64,000 bases of DNA, taken from Halichondria panicea (lineage: Eukaryota > Porifera > Demospongiae > Suberitida > Halichondriidae). Positions 33,833-44,620 of this stretch are shown here, in pieces. Every line of letters begins with the position of its first letter. Within the stretch, counting starts at the first letter, position 1. A program made the position numbers and the translations under genes. The notes below the pieces were generated by a model. That model searched no databases. It saw only the letters and a program-made list of their open reading frames with translations, and had not been told where the DNA came from. The stretch is from contig NC_087379.1 in assembly GCF_963675165.1 (NCBI RefSeq), positions 939,001-1,003,000 on the forward strand, given 5' to 3'.

Positions 33833-35694
33833 GTGAGCAACCAACTAATCTCAACTGTCCCCTCCTCCCCACACGTACACAGAACAAGGTGTCCGTACGT
33901 AACCATCAACTGCCCACCTTCCCCCTGCCACCCTGGAGAGTATGTGTTATCCTACAGAGTTAGTTATCCGGACACAGCCAATTTTGGAGTATCGTCCTCT
34001 CAGAGTATCAGTGTACAATGTAGACAACTTGGCCTGGTGGTCAACCAGCAACCCCTACTCTGTAACACCACCTTTATTCTCTACCCCTATCCCAGTGTGA
34101 GCCTTGTGGACATGAGCAGTGGCAGTGTTGTCGAGGAGAGAGGATGGAGGAACAACAATTGGACTGTCGTTGCTAGTATCAGAACAGATGCCGATCGTGG
34201 CAAAGAAGTCGGGAGATATGAAGAAACTTACGCTGTTTTCAGAGACATTGAGATAAAATCTGCTGGCGATTACGTGCTTTTGTTTGAAGCGTATGCCGAA
34301 CCTGCAGAAGCTGATCTAAGGTCGTCAACTGTGTACTCTGACCTCTTCACTATTACCCAGCATCAAATCACAAAGTTAGATATCACTTATGATGTAGATT
34401 TCAACACGACCATTGGAGATCAAAGAGATGCATTCATTACTGCATTCCTGGTCAAATTCCGATCTTCCTATCCTCAAGTTGAGATTATTAATGTGACCCT
34501 CACAGAAGGTAGCATCATTGTTGGTGTCACAGTAACAGCAGTTCATTTTCAACGGTACAACATTGACCCCATTCAACGTGGCTCAAGACCCAGCGTTCCC
34601 AGTGGTGATCCCAACACTACCACCGAGCATCCTTGAAGAGCACTTTGTACTCATACTAGCCATTGTGATACCTGGTGTGGTGCTCATTGTGTCATTCTTA
34701 TTTATGCTGGTCGTCTGTTGCTGTGTGTGTCATCACAAGAAGAACAGGAAATCACTTAAACTTGAGGTGAGTACATGTATATAATTAAGAATGTGGCCTT
34801 GACTGGTATGCTTACATTGGAATTGTTGCCATAATTGTAGCTGTTGCGTAAGTGAAAATAATAAGTGATTATAGTGGAACTGTAATTATGCTGTGTGCTA
34901 ATTACATGTACGTATGTCCACTATCGTAATATTATTCCTTATGCTGAGTAGAGCAACCATCTCAACTGTCCCCTCCTCCCCACACGTACACAGAACAAGG
35001 TGTCCTCACATGATTCAGAGGAACGATACGTAACCAACAACCGCCCACCTTCCCCCGGCTCTGTCACTGACTACTATCTCCTCCCAGACAGAAATGGAAA
35101 AGATGTCGACACCCAATCCTTCGAATCCCACGAGCTCAACTCTCTGGCCTCCACTCCAGTTAGTCAGAGGAAGACAAACGTCCTAGTCTCTGAGAGTGTG
35201 GATGTCAAAGTCAGAGCAAAATCTATCAAGACTCCGGACGTGTTCTTTGCCAATCCCAGTGCCGAGGAGGCACTAAAGGATGAGAAGTTGGAGACACTAG
35301 ATACCAATTTTGATGAAGTGGTTCATTTACCAACCACCAGCCAAAATATCTACTCCACCAATACCAGCGGCAGTACCAACAACAATACTGGTAAGTTAAT
35401 TTTTCGTAAATCTCTCCTTTGATTGGCCGAATGCATGTACCTCTACAGTACCTTTGAAAGCTGTTCGTATGAATAGTGCAATGTAGCTACTACATGTATA
35501 TATCCTCTTACTGTATAGCGTGCTGAACTAACCCCCCCCCCACACACACAGTAGCATATGAGAGCAGGACTCCCTCTGCTGCCACTGTTGCCCACAGCCT
35601 GCTCCCACCTCCCTCAGCCATACCCTCACAGTCCTCTGAGAGTACAAAGGTCAAGAAGTACGAGAGCATGAAGGTGGAAGACATTGAGAACTAA
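33833..35694 (+). pseudogene. Single-pass receptor-like membrane protein, 5' end missing
   Basis: Three exons can be placed: about 33892-34766 (extracellular part and membrane segment), 34994-35390 and 35552-35694, with good GT-AG sites and agreeing phases. The extracellular part has many Asn-x-Ser/Thr sites and a region around 34370-34560 (KLDITYDVDF to IIVGVTV) with SEA-like spacing; that domain guess is weak. A strong membrane segment (HFVLILAIVIPGVVLIV) precedes CCCVCHHKKNRK. The cytoplasmic tail is Ser/Pro-rich with YYLLP and IYST tyrosine motifs. The extracellular frame and the membrane frame differ: they overlap at 34563-34636 with no intron between, so the gene needs a frameshift. No signal peptide is found, and the first exon begins with a copy of sequence from the second exon. 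I do not recognise the family. Confidence 0.6.
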
Positions 35695-36163
35695 ATCACT
35701 GACACTTGCAAAAAAAAACATTAGTAGTGTACTCTATTTATTCTTGTATGAAAGAGCAATGTTTTTTTGTCGTAGCGATTATCTTAGAATCTGATAATCT
35801 AATGTCTATGTATTATTAATTTTGTGTAAAATTTAATTAGCTGCATGTATCTGTGTGCAAGACTCCTAAGCAGTTCGACTGATACTATATAAATTATAAA
35901 TTGTACAGCTATATTATAGCTATAATATTTATTATATATACATGTGTACGCGTGTTTTTCAACACACTCAAGATCAATTCAACGTACTCTAATCCAACCT
36001 TTTATTATCATAATTATTAATAATAATTAATAATTAATGGTATAATTATAAGAAACTTTTTTGAAAATATTTGCAAGAAAATTGTAAAAATAAAACTACT
36101 AAGTGATTGTGAAGGAGAGATTGAGTGAGGTCGGTCTGAATTAAGTGATTCAACAAAACTGTT
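35695..36163. other. 3' spacer between the receptor-like gene and Bcl-2 copy 2
   Basis: AT-rich convergent spacer, closely similar to 1433-1756 but with about 100 extra bases around 35840-35960. No gene. Confidence 0.6.
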
Positions 36164-36889
36164 CTATTTGAATGTGAGAGCTCCTACTAGGGCAACTCCT
36201 AAGCTGATTGCAGCAACTGTGAGCCAGGCAGTAGGGCGGCGGTTCTCAGCTCTCTGGTTTTCAGTTCTCTCTTTGGCTTTCTCAGAGGCATCAATACTCA
36301 CTGCTCCCTTGATGGCACCCTGGATGTGGAGAAATAAAATTCAACAAAAAATAAATAAAAATGCAGTGAAATACAGTAGTTAAATACTCTACAAATGCAT
36401 ACAATAATCTCTTACCCAACCGCCATGCTCGAGAATCCACTGAGTGAAGTCGTGAAGAAATGTTGTCTGCCATCCAACGATACTGTCTATCAAGGGAGTC
36501 TTGTTCTCTTCATACAATCGTTTCGCTAGTACGCTCGTGAAGAAGAGCAGCACTGCAATCTTGCCCCACTTGATGTCGTCTACCATGAGCCTGGAACAAG
36601 AGTCTTGATATTCAGCATAGAGTTATTGGTGAGATATGTCCAGCATCTTCACTCTGCCCTCAATTTCTTGTTGATGCTTCAGTTTCAGGTCTGTACAGCA
36701 AGTTTCCAACGTCGAAATCGCATCTTTAAAACCTTTATCGTTCTCAAGAAGACCCCTCATAAGCTTGGCGTGGCTGTAGTTGGATTTCAGTTGTATCCCG
36801 TCTCTCTTCAGCATAAAATCCACGAGGTGATGGCTGATGGCACTGATTTGGGTTTTGATTTGGTGAAGGTCATCTCTTGAATGGGCCAT
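36164..36889 (-). pseudogene. Bcl-2 family gene, copy 2 (premature stop before BH1)
   Basis: Exons 36889-36416 and 36319-36164 match copy 1 with the same phase-0 intron after the BH2 Trp. Codon 89 is TAA where copy 1 has CAA (DISHQ then stop), so a product from this start would keep the BH3-like helix but lose BH1, BH2 and the membrane anchor. Downstream sequence still encodes VDDIKWGK and WILEHGGW without further stops, which suggests recent inactivation. An 88-residue BH3-only-like fragment could be made in principle, but no evidence for that is visible. Confidence 0.8.
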
Positions 36890-36949
36890 AGTTGAAGGAG
36901 ACTGGAGTGGAGACTGGAGAGAGTGGAGGAGCGAGTTAGATTGGAGCGG

Positions 36950-38160
36950 AAGTTGGTTGGTCGGGATAACATTGATACACTAATACAAAGAGCCCCTCCT
37001 TATATAGTACACCCATAACCAAAGAATTTGTGATTTTCTCAACGTCCGGTGTTATAATTGAAATATGAATATCATTAAATATACCACTAAGGAATGTGCT
37101 TGAAATTGCTTTTGCAACAGCTCTGTGCGCATGCGCTTTAATTGCATGCAAAATAAATTTTACAAACACAAAATAATTATTACTGCAAGATTCCTTTCAA
37201 TAATTTAAAAACCGAAGCAAAAATGATAAATAATTATGCTTTCATACAAAATGTTATTGTCCCTAACAGTTTGTGGTGACTCTTTTCTGACTGACCAGTG
37301 CTCTCATGTATCTCCTGTGAGGGTGGGGTATTGTAATCATGGTGACTTTATTAATCACTTACTCACTGTACTTGGTATCGTCTAGCCTCCTTCACTGGCC
37401 TCACTCTCACACATTTACTCACTCACTTGTACTTCTTGTACTTGGCATTGTCTAGTAGCGCTGTCCTTCTTTCCTTTCCTCCTTGTACTCCGCAGCATAG
37501 GTTTACTGTATCAACCACTACCAGAACAGAAATTAATGCTTGAAATATAAACACTTGGGAGTAGACCAACCTACCCCCCTCAACTTGTAAACAAAAGGTA
37601 AACAAAAGTTCCTATCAAAATAATGGCACAATAATTATAAGACTAGCTAGTACATCATCGACTCACAGAATGTTGAGGTTCTCCTCCACAATTCTCTGTA
37701 GCACAGTCTCTTCGTCGTTCTTTATTTCCTCCTTTGAGTCCATCTCTCTGACCCTCCTTCAACAACCCCTTCTCCACTGCCAGCTCCTTAGCCTTACCAC
37801 GATATCTGGGGACATAAATAACTACATGTCTACAGAGGATTTTATATGCTACTTAAATACAGCCACTATGAACACCTCATTCACACACTGTGGGTATGTG
37901 TTTACTTGCCGTTGATATAAAATGTGTATCAATCAATCTAAAGTTTTCTGTATGGGCTTAAAAAGAGGCCTGGTTCTGAAAAAGCACCACTTATAAATTA
38001 TAGATAGCCAACGCTTTTTTCCTAAAAATAGAAATTGACAATGTGGACCGGAAACTAATTGCTGATTTATACACACTGTATGGTAGCACACCAACAGCTA
38101 CTAAATGCATCTTTTAGTTCCTAACTTCAATAATGGCCTCTGTTTTGAGACGCCTTGCAA
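36950..38160 (-). pseudogene. DNAJC25 3' part, degraded (copy 2)
   Basis: The piece at about 37815-37675 carries the K-A-K-E-L-A-V-E-K frame and, after a one-base shift, SKEEIKNDEETVLQRIVEENLN, which fits the DNAJC25 helical region. The piece at about 37500-37425 encodes EYKEERKE and, one base out of frame, ALLDNAKYKKYK. Both frame changes lie in reading frames that are otherwise clear. The rest (36950-37400) shows no coding signal. Confidence 0.5.
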
Positions 38161-38169
38161 ACTAGTCTC

Positions 38170-40354
38170 ACCTTGGCATTCTGAGAGAGCTGCAGTGATG
38201 ACTGTATTGCACGAGTGCCACCAGCCGCCGAGGTACTGGACAAGAGAGATGACGATGATGGCCACACCCACAACCACTCAGATGTTCACCTGGGGGGTCA
38301 CTCAACGACGGTAGTAGTGATAGTAGCGATGGTACCCTTGCTCTGTGGGGGGGGCAGTAACTTATTGTGTGAGTGTGTGTGGTGGGCGTACGATGTGAAT
38401 GATGCTATTATAGCAACTATTTACTTCCTAAGGATGCATCTCTCTATATAACTAGTGTTCAAGCTGGCGCTGTGCTAATGCCTCTCGCCATGATTTGCTT
38501 TCGCTCAAAAGTATAGAAGAGAAAGTATAGAAGAGGAAAAAGTGTATAAAATAATCTGTCTAAAACTGACTTGCAATTGTATAATTATGGTATCATTGTT
38601 GTGTTTTGTGGCTGCTTATACCAGGACCTCAAGGATCTAGGAAGCAACAAAGAAGAAGATTTTGTTTTCAATTAATTATAAGCGGAAGTGCATAATTATT
38701 TCATAAAGTTAGCTTATCTATATAAATTCACTGAGAAGAAAAGACTTATTACATGCATCTATTGTTGTATTATGTGGCTTTAATACCAGGACCTCAAGAA
38801 AGAAGAAAATTGGATCTGTAGTTCATGCAGTGTATAATTATAATATTTAAGAAGAAAAGACTTGTGTACATGCATATTGTTATCTATAGTAGTGTTTTGT
38901 GGCTTACCAGGCCCTCAAGAAAAATATGATTCTGCCAGGAGGATCTGGATCTGGGGAATGAGCGCGCATGCGCATTACATCCATAGGAATAATTAAAGGG
39001 TGTGTCCAAAGAGATCAATTTCACAAATGGCTACTGCTAGCTAGCTGTTTTAACAGGTATTTTCTGAGTCTTGTAGCTAACAAAAAGCTAGCGCTTTAGT
39101 GCAAGGCTAACTCATATGTTGAATAGAAAGTTTGTGCGGACAGATGATGCTATGAAAGATTCTGAAGAGACTGCAACAGCCTTCAATGTGAGTCAAACTA
39201 GCCATAACTCGAGAAAGAAGCTTTAGTTTGCTAATCCACGAATCAAAATCCAAGAGAACGTGGCTAGAAGCCTATAGAAGCTGTTAGTTTTCGTCGCATT
39301 GCAACCGTTGAGCAGTTACAGCTGGAACAGACACACAGACACACAGACACACACACACAGACACACACACAGTCAGCTTTACCGTATCCCTCGTGCGGCT
39401 ACGCCTCGAGGCATAACAACTCCATTAGCATAACTATCCAATTAACAGGCAAACAGAGAACTGCCATTAGAGTAGCCATGGTAAAGTTATCACCAATTGC
39501 AGGGGAAGTGTCTCTAGTTACTAGTAGGTAGTGAGTAATAACTACTCCCTAGCCCTGTACCTACCAGGGTTCTCAAGCATGTAGTCATAGTTTGCTCTCT
39601 CCTCCTCATCCTTCAGTATCTCGTAGGTCGTGCTGATGAGCTGGAACCTCTCCCTAGAGCCCTCAGCCTGGAGGGGGGAGTGAGGTATTAGGGGCACACA
39701 AAGAAATGGAGAGTATAGTATTCATTTCATGAGGGGAGGGGGTACATACAATGTGTCTACACTGTGCAATTCACTTTACTATGGCAACATTACATTAGAT
39801 AAAGTTATAAAGCATTTTGCGATGGTTTAGGACTAGCTGTATATCTACTGAGACTAACCAACTCTCCCTCTGTTACCTTGTTCTTGTCAGGATGGTACTC
39901 CAGTGCCAGGTGTCGATGGCTCTCCTCATCTCAGGCTGTAACCAAGCAACAGTGTGTGAGCACAGTCAATAGCTCCACCACGTACGTACAGCTCAGTGTG
40001 ACATCTTTGTCCACTTGAAGAACTGCATGTAGGGAACGAGAATAATTATCAGCTAGTCAGGTGTTAACCTGGATGATAGGTAGAAACAGCTCCTACACTC
40101 ACTATTGACAGAGTGTATGTGGTTGGAGTTGTGGATTATTAGATCTGGCTAGCTAGTTCAATGCATGTAAATCATTTTAGAGCTGACTAGAGATGCTGTG
40201 ATTGTAGAAACAGGTGTATCAGTATAATTATCTGTATGGACTGACCGTCATAGCAGCTCTCTCTGCCACAGTAGAGTCCCTCCAGAAGACCAGCAGCACT
40301 GGAGAACAACGCTGACAGAGCACAGGACACCAGGAGAACAGTTAGTGTCTTCAT
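38170..40354 (-). pseudogene. DNAJC25-like gene, copy 2 (frameshift before HPD)
   Basis: Exon 1 (40354-40246) gives the signal peptide MKTLTVLLVSCALSAL and LLEGLYCGRESCYD. Exon 2 (about 40022-39988) has an altered 3' end with an insertion at the donor. Exon 3 (about 39935-39880) lacks one base in the RRAYRH segment, so the HPD motif is out of frame. Exon 4 (about 39676-39575) is intact (DEEERANYDYMLENP), unlike copy 1. Exon 5 (about 38345-38175) carries the HYYHY and membrane segment. Intron 4 holds a 962-bp insertion, and intron 1 contains a 150-bp inversion relative to copy 1. Each copy is broken at different sites, so neither looks functional. Confidence 0.75.
38452..39413. mobile_element. 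962-bp insertion in DNAJC25 2 intron 4
   Basis: Copy 1 has the empty site (4068-4078: 'tataacaactcc'). The insertion is flanked by TAA (or ataac), starts CTAGTG and ends GCCTCGAGGCA. Inside are three related blocks around 'ccagg(a/c)cctcaag' (about 38620, 38785 and 38907) and a (CA/GACA)n run near the right end. No coding region was found. The 3-bp TAA-like duplication could suggest a Harbinger-type non-autonomous element, but this is tentative. Confidence 0.7.
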
Positions 40355-40470
40355 CAGGAGAACTGTCCATGAGCTGGAAGAGGGTCGTTTATGCTGACAT
40401 TGCAATAGTCTATAAGGGGGAGGGGCTGGTTGCACTATATATTTCATGTTCACTCAAGAAACACTTATTA

Positions 40471-41145
40471 ACCCGAGGCGCGTGGGCGGCCACGGGTTAT
40501 AATAGTCGTTTGGTTTGTTTGTTACCCGAGGCGCGTGGGCGGCCACGGGTATAGTAGTCTGTTGGTTTGTTAACCCGATGCGCGTGGGCGGCCACGGGTT
40601 ATAAGTAGTCGTTTGGTTTGTTAACCCGAGGCGCGTGGGCGGCCACGGGTTATAGTAGTCGTTACCCGAGGCGCGCGTGGGCGGCCACGGGTATAGTAGT
40701 ATGTTGGTCTGTTTGTTACCCGACGCGCGTGGGCGGCCACGGGTATAGTAGTCTGTTGGTTTGTTTGTTTGTTACCCGAGGCGCGCGTGGGCGGCCACGG
40801 GTATAGTAGTCTGTTGGTTTGTTTGTTACCCGAGGCGCGTGGGCGGCCACGGGTATAGTAGTCTGTTGGTTTGTTACCCGAGGCGCGCGTGGGCGGCCAC
40901 GGGTATAGTAGTCTGTTGGTTTGTTTGTTACCCGAGGCGCGCGTGGGCGGCCACGGGTATAGTAGTCCGTTGGTCTGTTTGTTACCGGAGGCGCGTGGGC
41001 GGCCACGGGTATAGTAGTCTGTTGGTTTGTTACCCGAGGCGCGCGTGGGCGGCCACGGGTATAGTAGTATGTTGGTCTGTTTGTTACCCGAGGCGCGCGT
41101 GGGCGGCCACGGGTATAGTAGTCCGTTGGTCTGTTTGTTTGTTTG
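40471..41145. repeat. GC-rich minisatellite, about 13 units of 50-55 bp
   Basis: Each unit reads ACCCGAGGCGCGCGTGGGC followed by GGCCACGGGT and a 'tatagtagtctgttggtttg' spacer. Units start at roughly 40471, 40523, 40573, 40624, 40664, 40718, 40773, 40828, 40877, 40930, 40983, 41036 and 41086. One further unit is at 44801. ACCCG and CGGGT at the unit core can pair as a hairpin. Base composition is sharply unlike the AT-rich surroundings. Confidence 0.9.
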
Positions 41146-41682
41146 TAATGTGTGAGTCTACTCACCTGCATGCCATGGCACTGCGTTTACAGCATGGATA
41201 GCCTTCATACAACAAGTTATTAATTTTAATAGTGGCAGAATTTCATGTTAAACCTTCGTTGTCAAATAAAAACGAGCAAAAGCTAAGAAGCTTGTGACTG
41301 GGTCTGCTTACCTGGATGCTCTAGCACTGCGTTTACAGCATGGGTAGCCTCCACACAACAAGTCAGTACTTCTAATAGTGGCAGCTTTCGGTGTTAAAGC
41401 TTCGTTGTCTAATAAAAGCGAGCAAAATGTAGCTTGAACAGAACTTGCACATGCGTTACTTATAACTGAAGTGATCCTGTACCAGGTCCAGAAACAATGG
41501 AACAGGGTCACTAAAGTAGAAAGCTGTATATACCAGGAACAATATTGGAACAGGGTCACTAAACCAGAAAGCTTGCTTTAGCTGACTGGGATCCATGCAG
41601 GACCTGGAGCCATACTTCTCTGAGAGTCCATGCTTCTTTGCTGTGATCCTAATCCACAGTGCATATATTTATAGTACTACTA

Positions 41683-44620
41683 GAGTAAACCACTGAAGAT
41701 CAGCCACCATGATAAATCGGCCGCTCGTACGCCAACACAGCACTTGCAAATTGATTTATTTTTGCTACTATATAGAGCTCTTGATGTGATGTTCCTATGA
41801 ACCAAACGAGACTTGCAACCAACGTTGTGTTCCGGAGTTAGAGTTAACTTTCCAGCGCTGCCGAAAGTACATATATTCAGCCAATTGCATGTATTTCTGG
41901 CACAACGATCTTCTCTAGAGTAAGGAGACACGATCCAGCTAAGATTAACTTCTAGTAGTAGCTAACTATGTCTACTAGCTGCATGCAAAATATGAAACTC
42001 TGTGGTGCAGCTGTTCTACTACTAGCCACGCTTTTTTCTCACAAATCTACTGATTGAAATTCGGCCACGCCCATTGCTTTCAAAACTATCTTGCCACGTG
42101 GATAAATCGAAAGTGCTACTGTGTGAGACGTGTTTCCAGGTACTAGGTGCTTCTAGGCTCGCTTCTAGGTAATTAATGAGCTAGCTAGCTTCATGGCCAT
42201 ATTTGTATCTATGTTTTGGCAATGGTTTACAGTGTGCTTTTAGTATTGTAATAACAACAGCTTCACTTCACTTTGAGACAAACTTAGAACCCCACAATTA
42301 TGGTGCTGAACATTTATTTTTGTCTTTGCTTATTCTGTAGGTTACATATGGCTGAAGTACCGCTAAAAGAAAGAATATTTTATAGCCGTACTAAGAAAGC
42401 TGCGACTGTATGTGAAGTTAACTCAAAAAATCGCCCACCCTCATACAAGCATTGGGATTTGAAAACCGTAAGCACTGCTTGTTCAGCTATTAGAAATGGT
42501 ACGTTGAGTCAACGACGTGCTGCTGAAGAATATGGTATTCCTAGGTCCACACTGGGCGATTACTATCGAGGAAGCACTCTTCCTGGTGCCAAAAGTGGCC
42601 CAAACAAGTATCTCTCTGATGCAGAAGAAGCAGAACTGACCAGGTTCTTGATTAGATGTGCCTCTGTTGGCTTTCCTAAAACCAGAAGTAATGTAATTGC
42701 AATTGTGCAAAGAGTGTGCGACCGTAAAGGAGTCAAGGTCACAGTCACTCATGGTTGGTATGAAAGCTTCACAAAGCGACACTCGGAACTAGTTTTGCGA
42801 ATTCCTGCTAAATTGTCTGTAGCAAGAGCAAAAGCCACGGATGGTGAGTAATGTGCATGTGCATGTACTTGTATATGTGTGGGTCTCATTGTTTTGTTAC
42901 CACGTGATTCTGATGTGCATTTATAGGAGTGAGTGTTCAGACTGGGAGAAAGAAAACAGGTTTGTATTTGTGTACATGCATGTATTGTACTGACTGTATA
43001 TTCATGGTAAAATGCAGCTCCAGACGACCAAGCTCCTGTTGTTGTCATTGATCCTGAGAGCCCAGTGAAAAGCAGCGGGGAAAGTGCTGCAAGGAATGTC
43101 AAATCTACGCCCTTTAGTACACGTGCTGGTGACTCGAAGGCATATAAGGTAAATAATGTATTACTTGTGCAGTTACACTCCATAGGATAATATCATAGAG
43201 TTGTATATCATACAGCGGGTAATTTTCGTGGGGTAAGATTTGTTATGATGCTTATGTATGTCATTGTATCTGTAGGTACACTTTCAAGTATCCAATGAAT
43301 CATTGCTTGATGACTCAGAAACAAATCCGTGCTTAAAAGATTGGGTTAGTGATCTAGGTCTCTCTCTTTATGAGAAACAAGCCCTTCAACGTAATGCTTG
43401 GCTGTCAGCAAATCATATTTCTGCTGCAAATATGCTGCTCAGAAGAGAATTCCCTCATCAAAACGGACTTCAAGATACTATGTACTTGCTTGAAAATCTC
43501 CAGTGGAGATCGTCAGCTCATGAATTTGTGCAAATAATTCATGTTGGAGGATTTCATTGGGCGTGCTTATCAAATAAATTATCATCTGATGCAAGTAAAA
43601 TACAGCTGTATGACAGTCTTCACATAGAACCTGGCCCTACCATTATTGAACAGTCTTGCACGATTCTCCATTGTATGAAAGACCGTTTCACAATCCAAGT
43701 TGTGAATGTTCAACTTCAGTATACTGGTGATTCTTGTGGTTTGTTTGCCATCGCTATGGCTTATGATTTATGTTCTGGTCGAAACCCTTTGAAAATCAGC
43801 TACGATGAATCGATGATGAGAGTTCATCTGGAGCGTTGCTTCAACAATCGTGAACTGTCACGCTTCCCACGAGCTGCAAAAAAAAGGGATTGCCCCAAGA
43901 CAATAGTCGCAAAAACGCAGGTTCCTGTATACTGTAGTTGCCGATATTCTGATGTGGAAGTCACATCGAGGTTTGGGGATATGGCGTCATGTGACAGTTG
44001 CAGTAAATGGTACCACCAGGATTGCGAAAACATTCCGAACGCTGTTTTTAATGATACTCAAAAAACATGGTTTTGTATGTCGTGTAGCCAGTAATAATAA
44101 TATTGTTTTTATGTTCTTTTTGTAGTCTATTTTGTCTATTTTGTCTGTGGTACCATATAATCGTTGAGGATTGCTCTTATAATAGTTGGGGCGGTTGGAG
44201 TCGAGGCTAATGATGTTATAACCTGCAATGGGGCGTGGCCGAATTTCAATCAGTAAATTTGTGAGAAAAAAGCGTGGCTAGTAGTGGAACAGCTGCACCA
44301 CAGAGTTTTATATTTTGCATGCAGCTAGTAGACATAGTTAGCTACTACTAGAAGTTAATCTTAGCTGGATCGTGTCTCCTTACTCTAGAGTAGATCGTTG
44401 TGCCAGAAATACATGCAATTGGCTGAATATATGTACTTTCGGCAGCGCTGGGAAGTTAACTCTAACTCCGGAACACAACGTTGGTTGCAAGTCTCGTTTG
44501 GCTCATAGAAACATCACATCAAGAGCTCTATATAGTAGCAAAAATAAATCAATTTGCAAGTGCTGTGTTGGCGTACAAGCGGCCGATTTATCATGGTGGC
44601 TGATCTTCAGTGGTTTACTC
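41683..44620. mobile_element. 2.94-kb DNA transposon with 395-bp inverted repeats and TA target site
   Basis: The left inverted repeat is 41683-42077 and the right 44225-44620, differing at only a handful of positions. The ends read GAGTAAACCACTG. TA stands on both sides. The uninterrupted target is visible twice (about 45398 and 46560: 'tagtactactacctgttc'), so the insertion is exact. The interior contains one four-exon gene. A TA duplication is used by the Tc1/mariner/pogo group, which agrees with the pogo-like N-terminus of the gene. The near-identical arms and intact gene suggest a young insertion. Confidence 0.9.
42348..44094 (+). CDS. Transposon gene: pogo-like HTH domains, Ulp1-type protease, PHD finger
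   Basis: Four exons: 42348-42843, 42927-42959, 43018-43148 and 43276-44094. All are GT-AG with consistent phases and total 493 codons including the stop. Residues about 36-72 match a pipsqueak-type helix-turn-helix (SQRRAAEEYGIPRSTLGDYY). About 86-160 match a CENP-B/Tigger second HTH (GWYESFTKRHSEL, LSVARAKA). Exon 4 carries an Ulp1/SENP (C48) protease fold with His (GGFHWAC), Asp (YDSL), Gln and Cys (TGDSCGLF). A C-terminal PHD finger follows (YCSCRY, CDSCSKWYHQDC, WFCMSC). The acceptor TAG|GTTACATATG stands just before the chosen Met, so a 5'-UTR intron is possible. No DDE catalytic domain is present; the protease occupies the place where pogo transposases have it. The gene lies wholly between the inverted repeats and shows no break. 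Its role in transposition is unknown. Confidence 0.88.

Noticed and set aside
40471-41145. CRISPR-like repeat/spacer array
   Set aside because: The whole 50-55 bp unit repeats, including the spacers, and the setting is an animal genome. It is a minisatellite.
40716-41201. Long open frames on both strands of the GC-rich block, giving repeated RRAWAATG or RGRPRAPR peptides
   Set aside because: They are translations of a minisatellite without stop codons in several frames. No start context, domain or splice structure supports a protein.
42300-44094. Polinton or other virus-like element, because of the protease gene
   Set aside because: The protease is Ulp1-type with pogo-like DNA-binding domains. 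There is no polymerase, integrase, ATPase or capsid gene, and the TA target site fits a plain DNA transposon.
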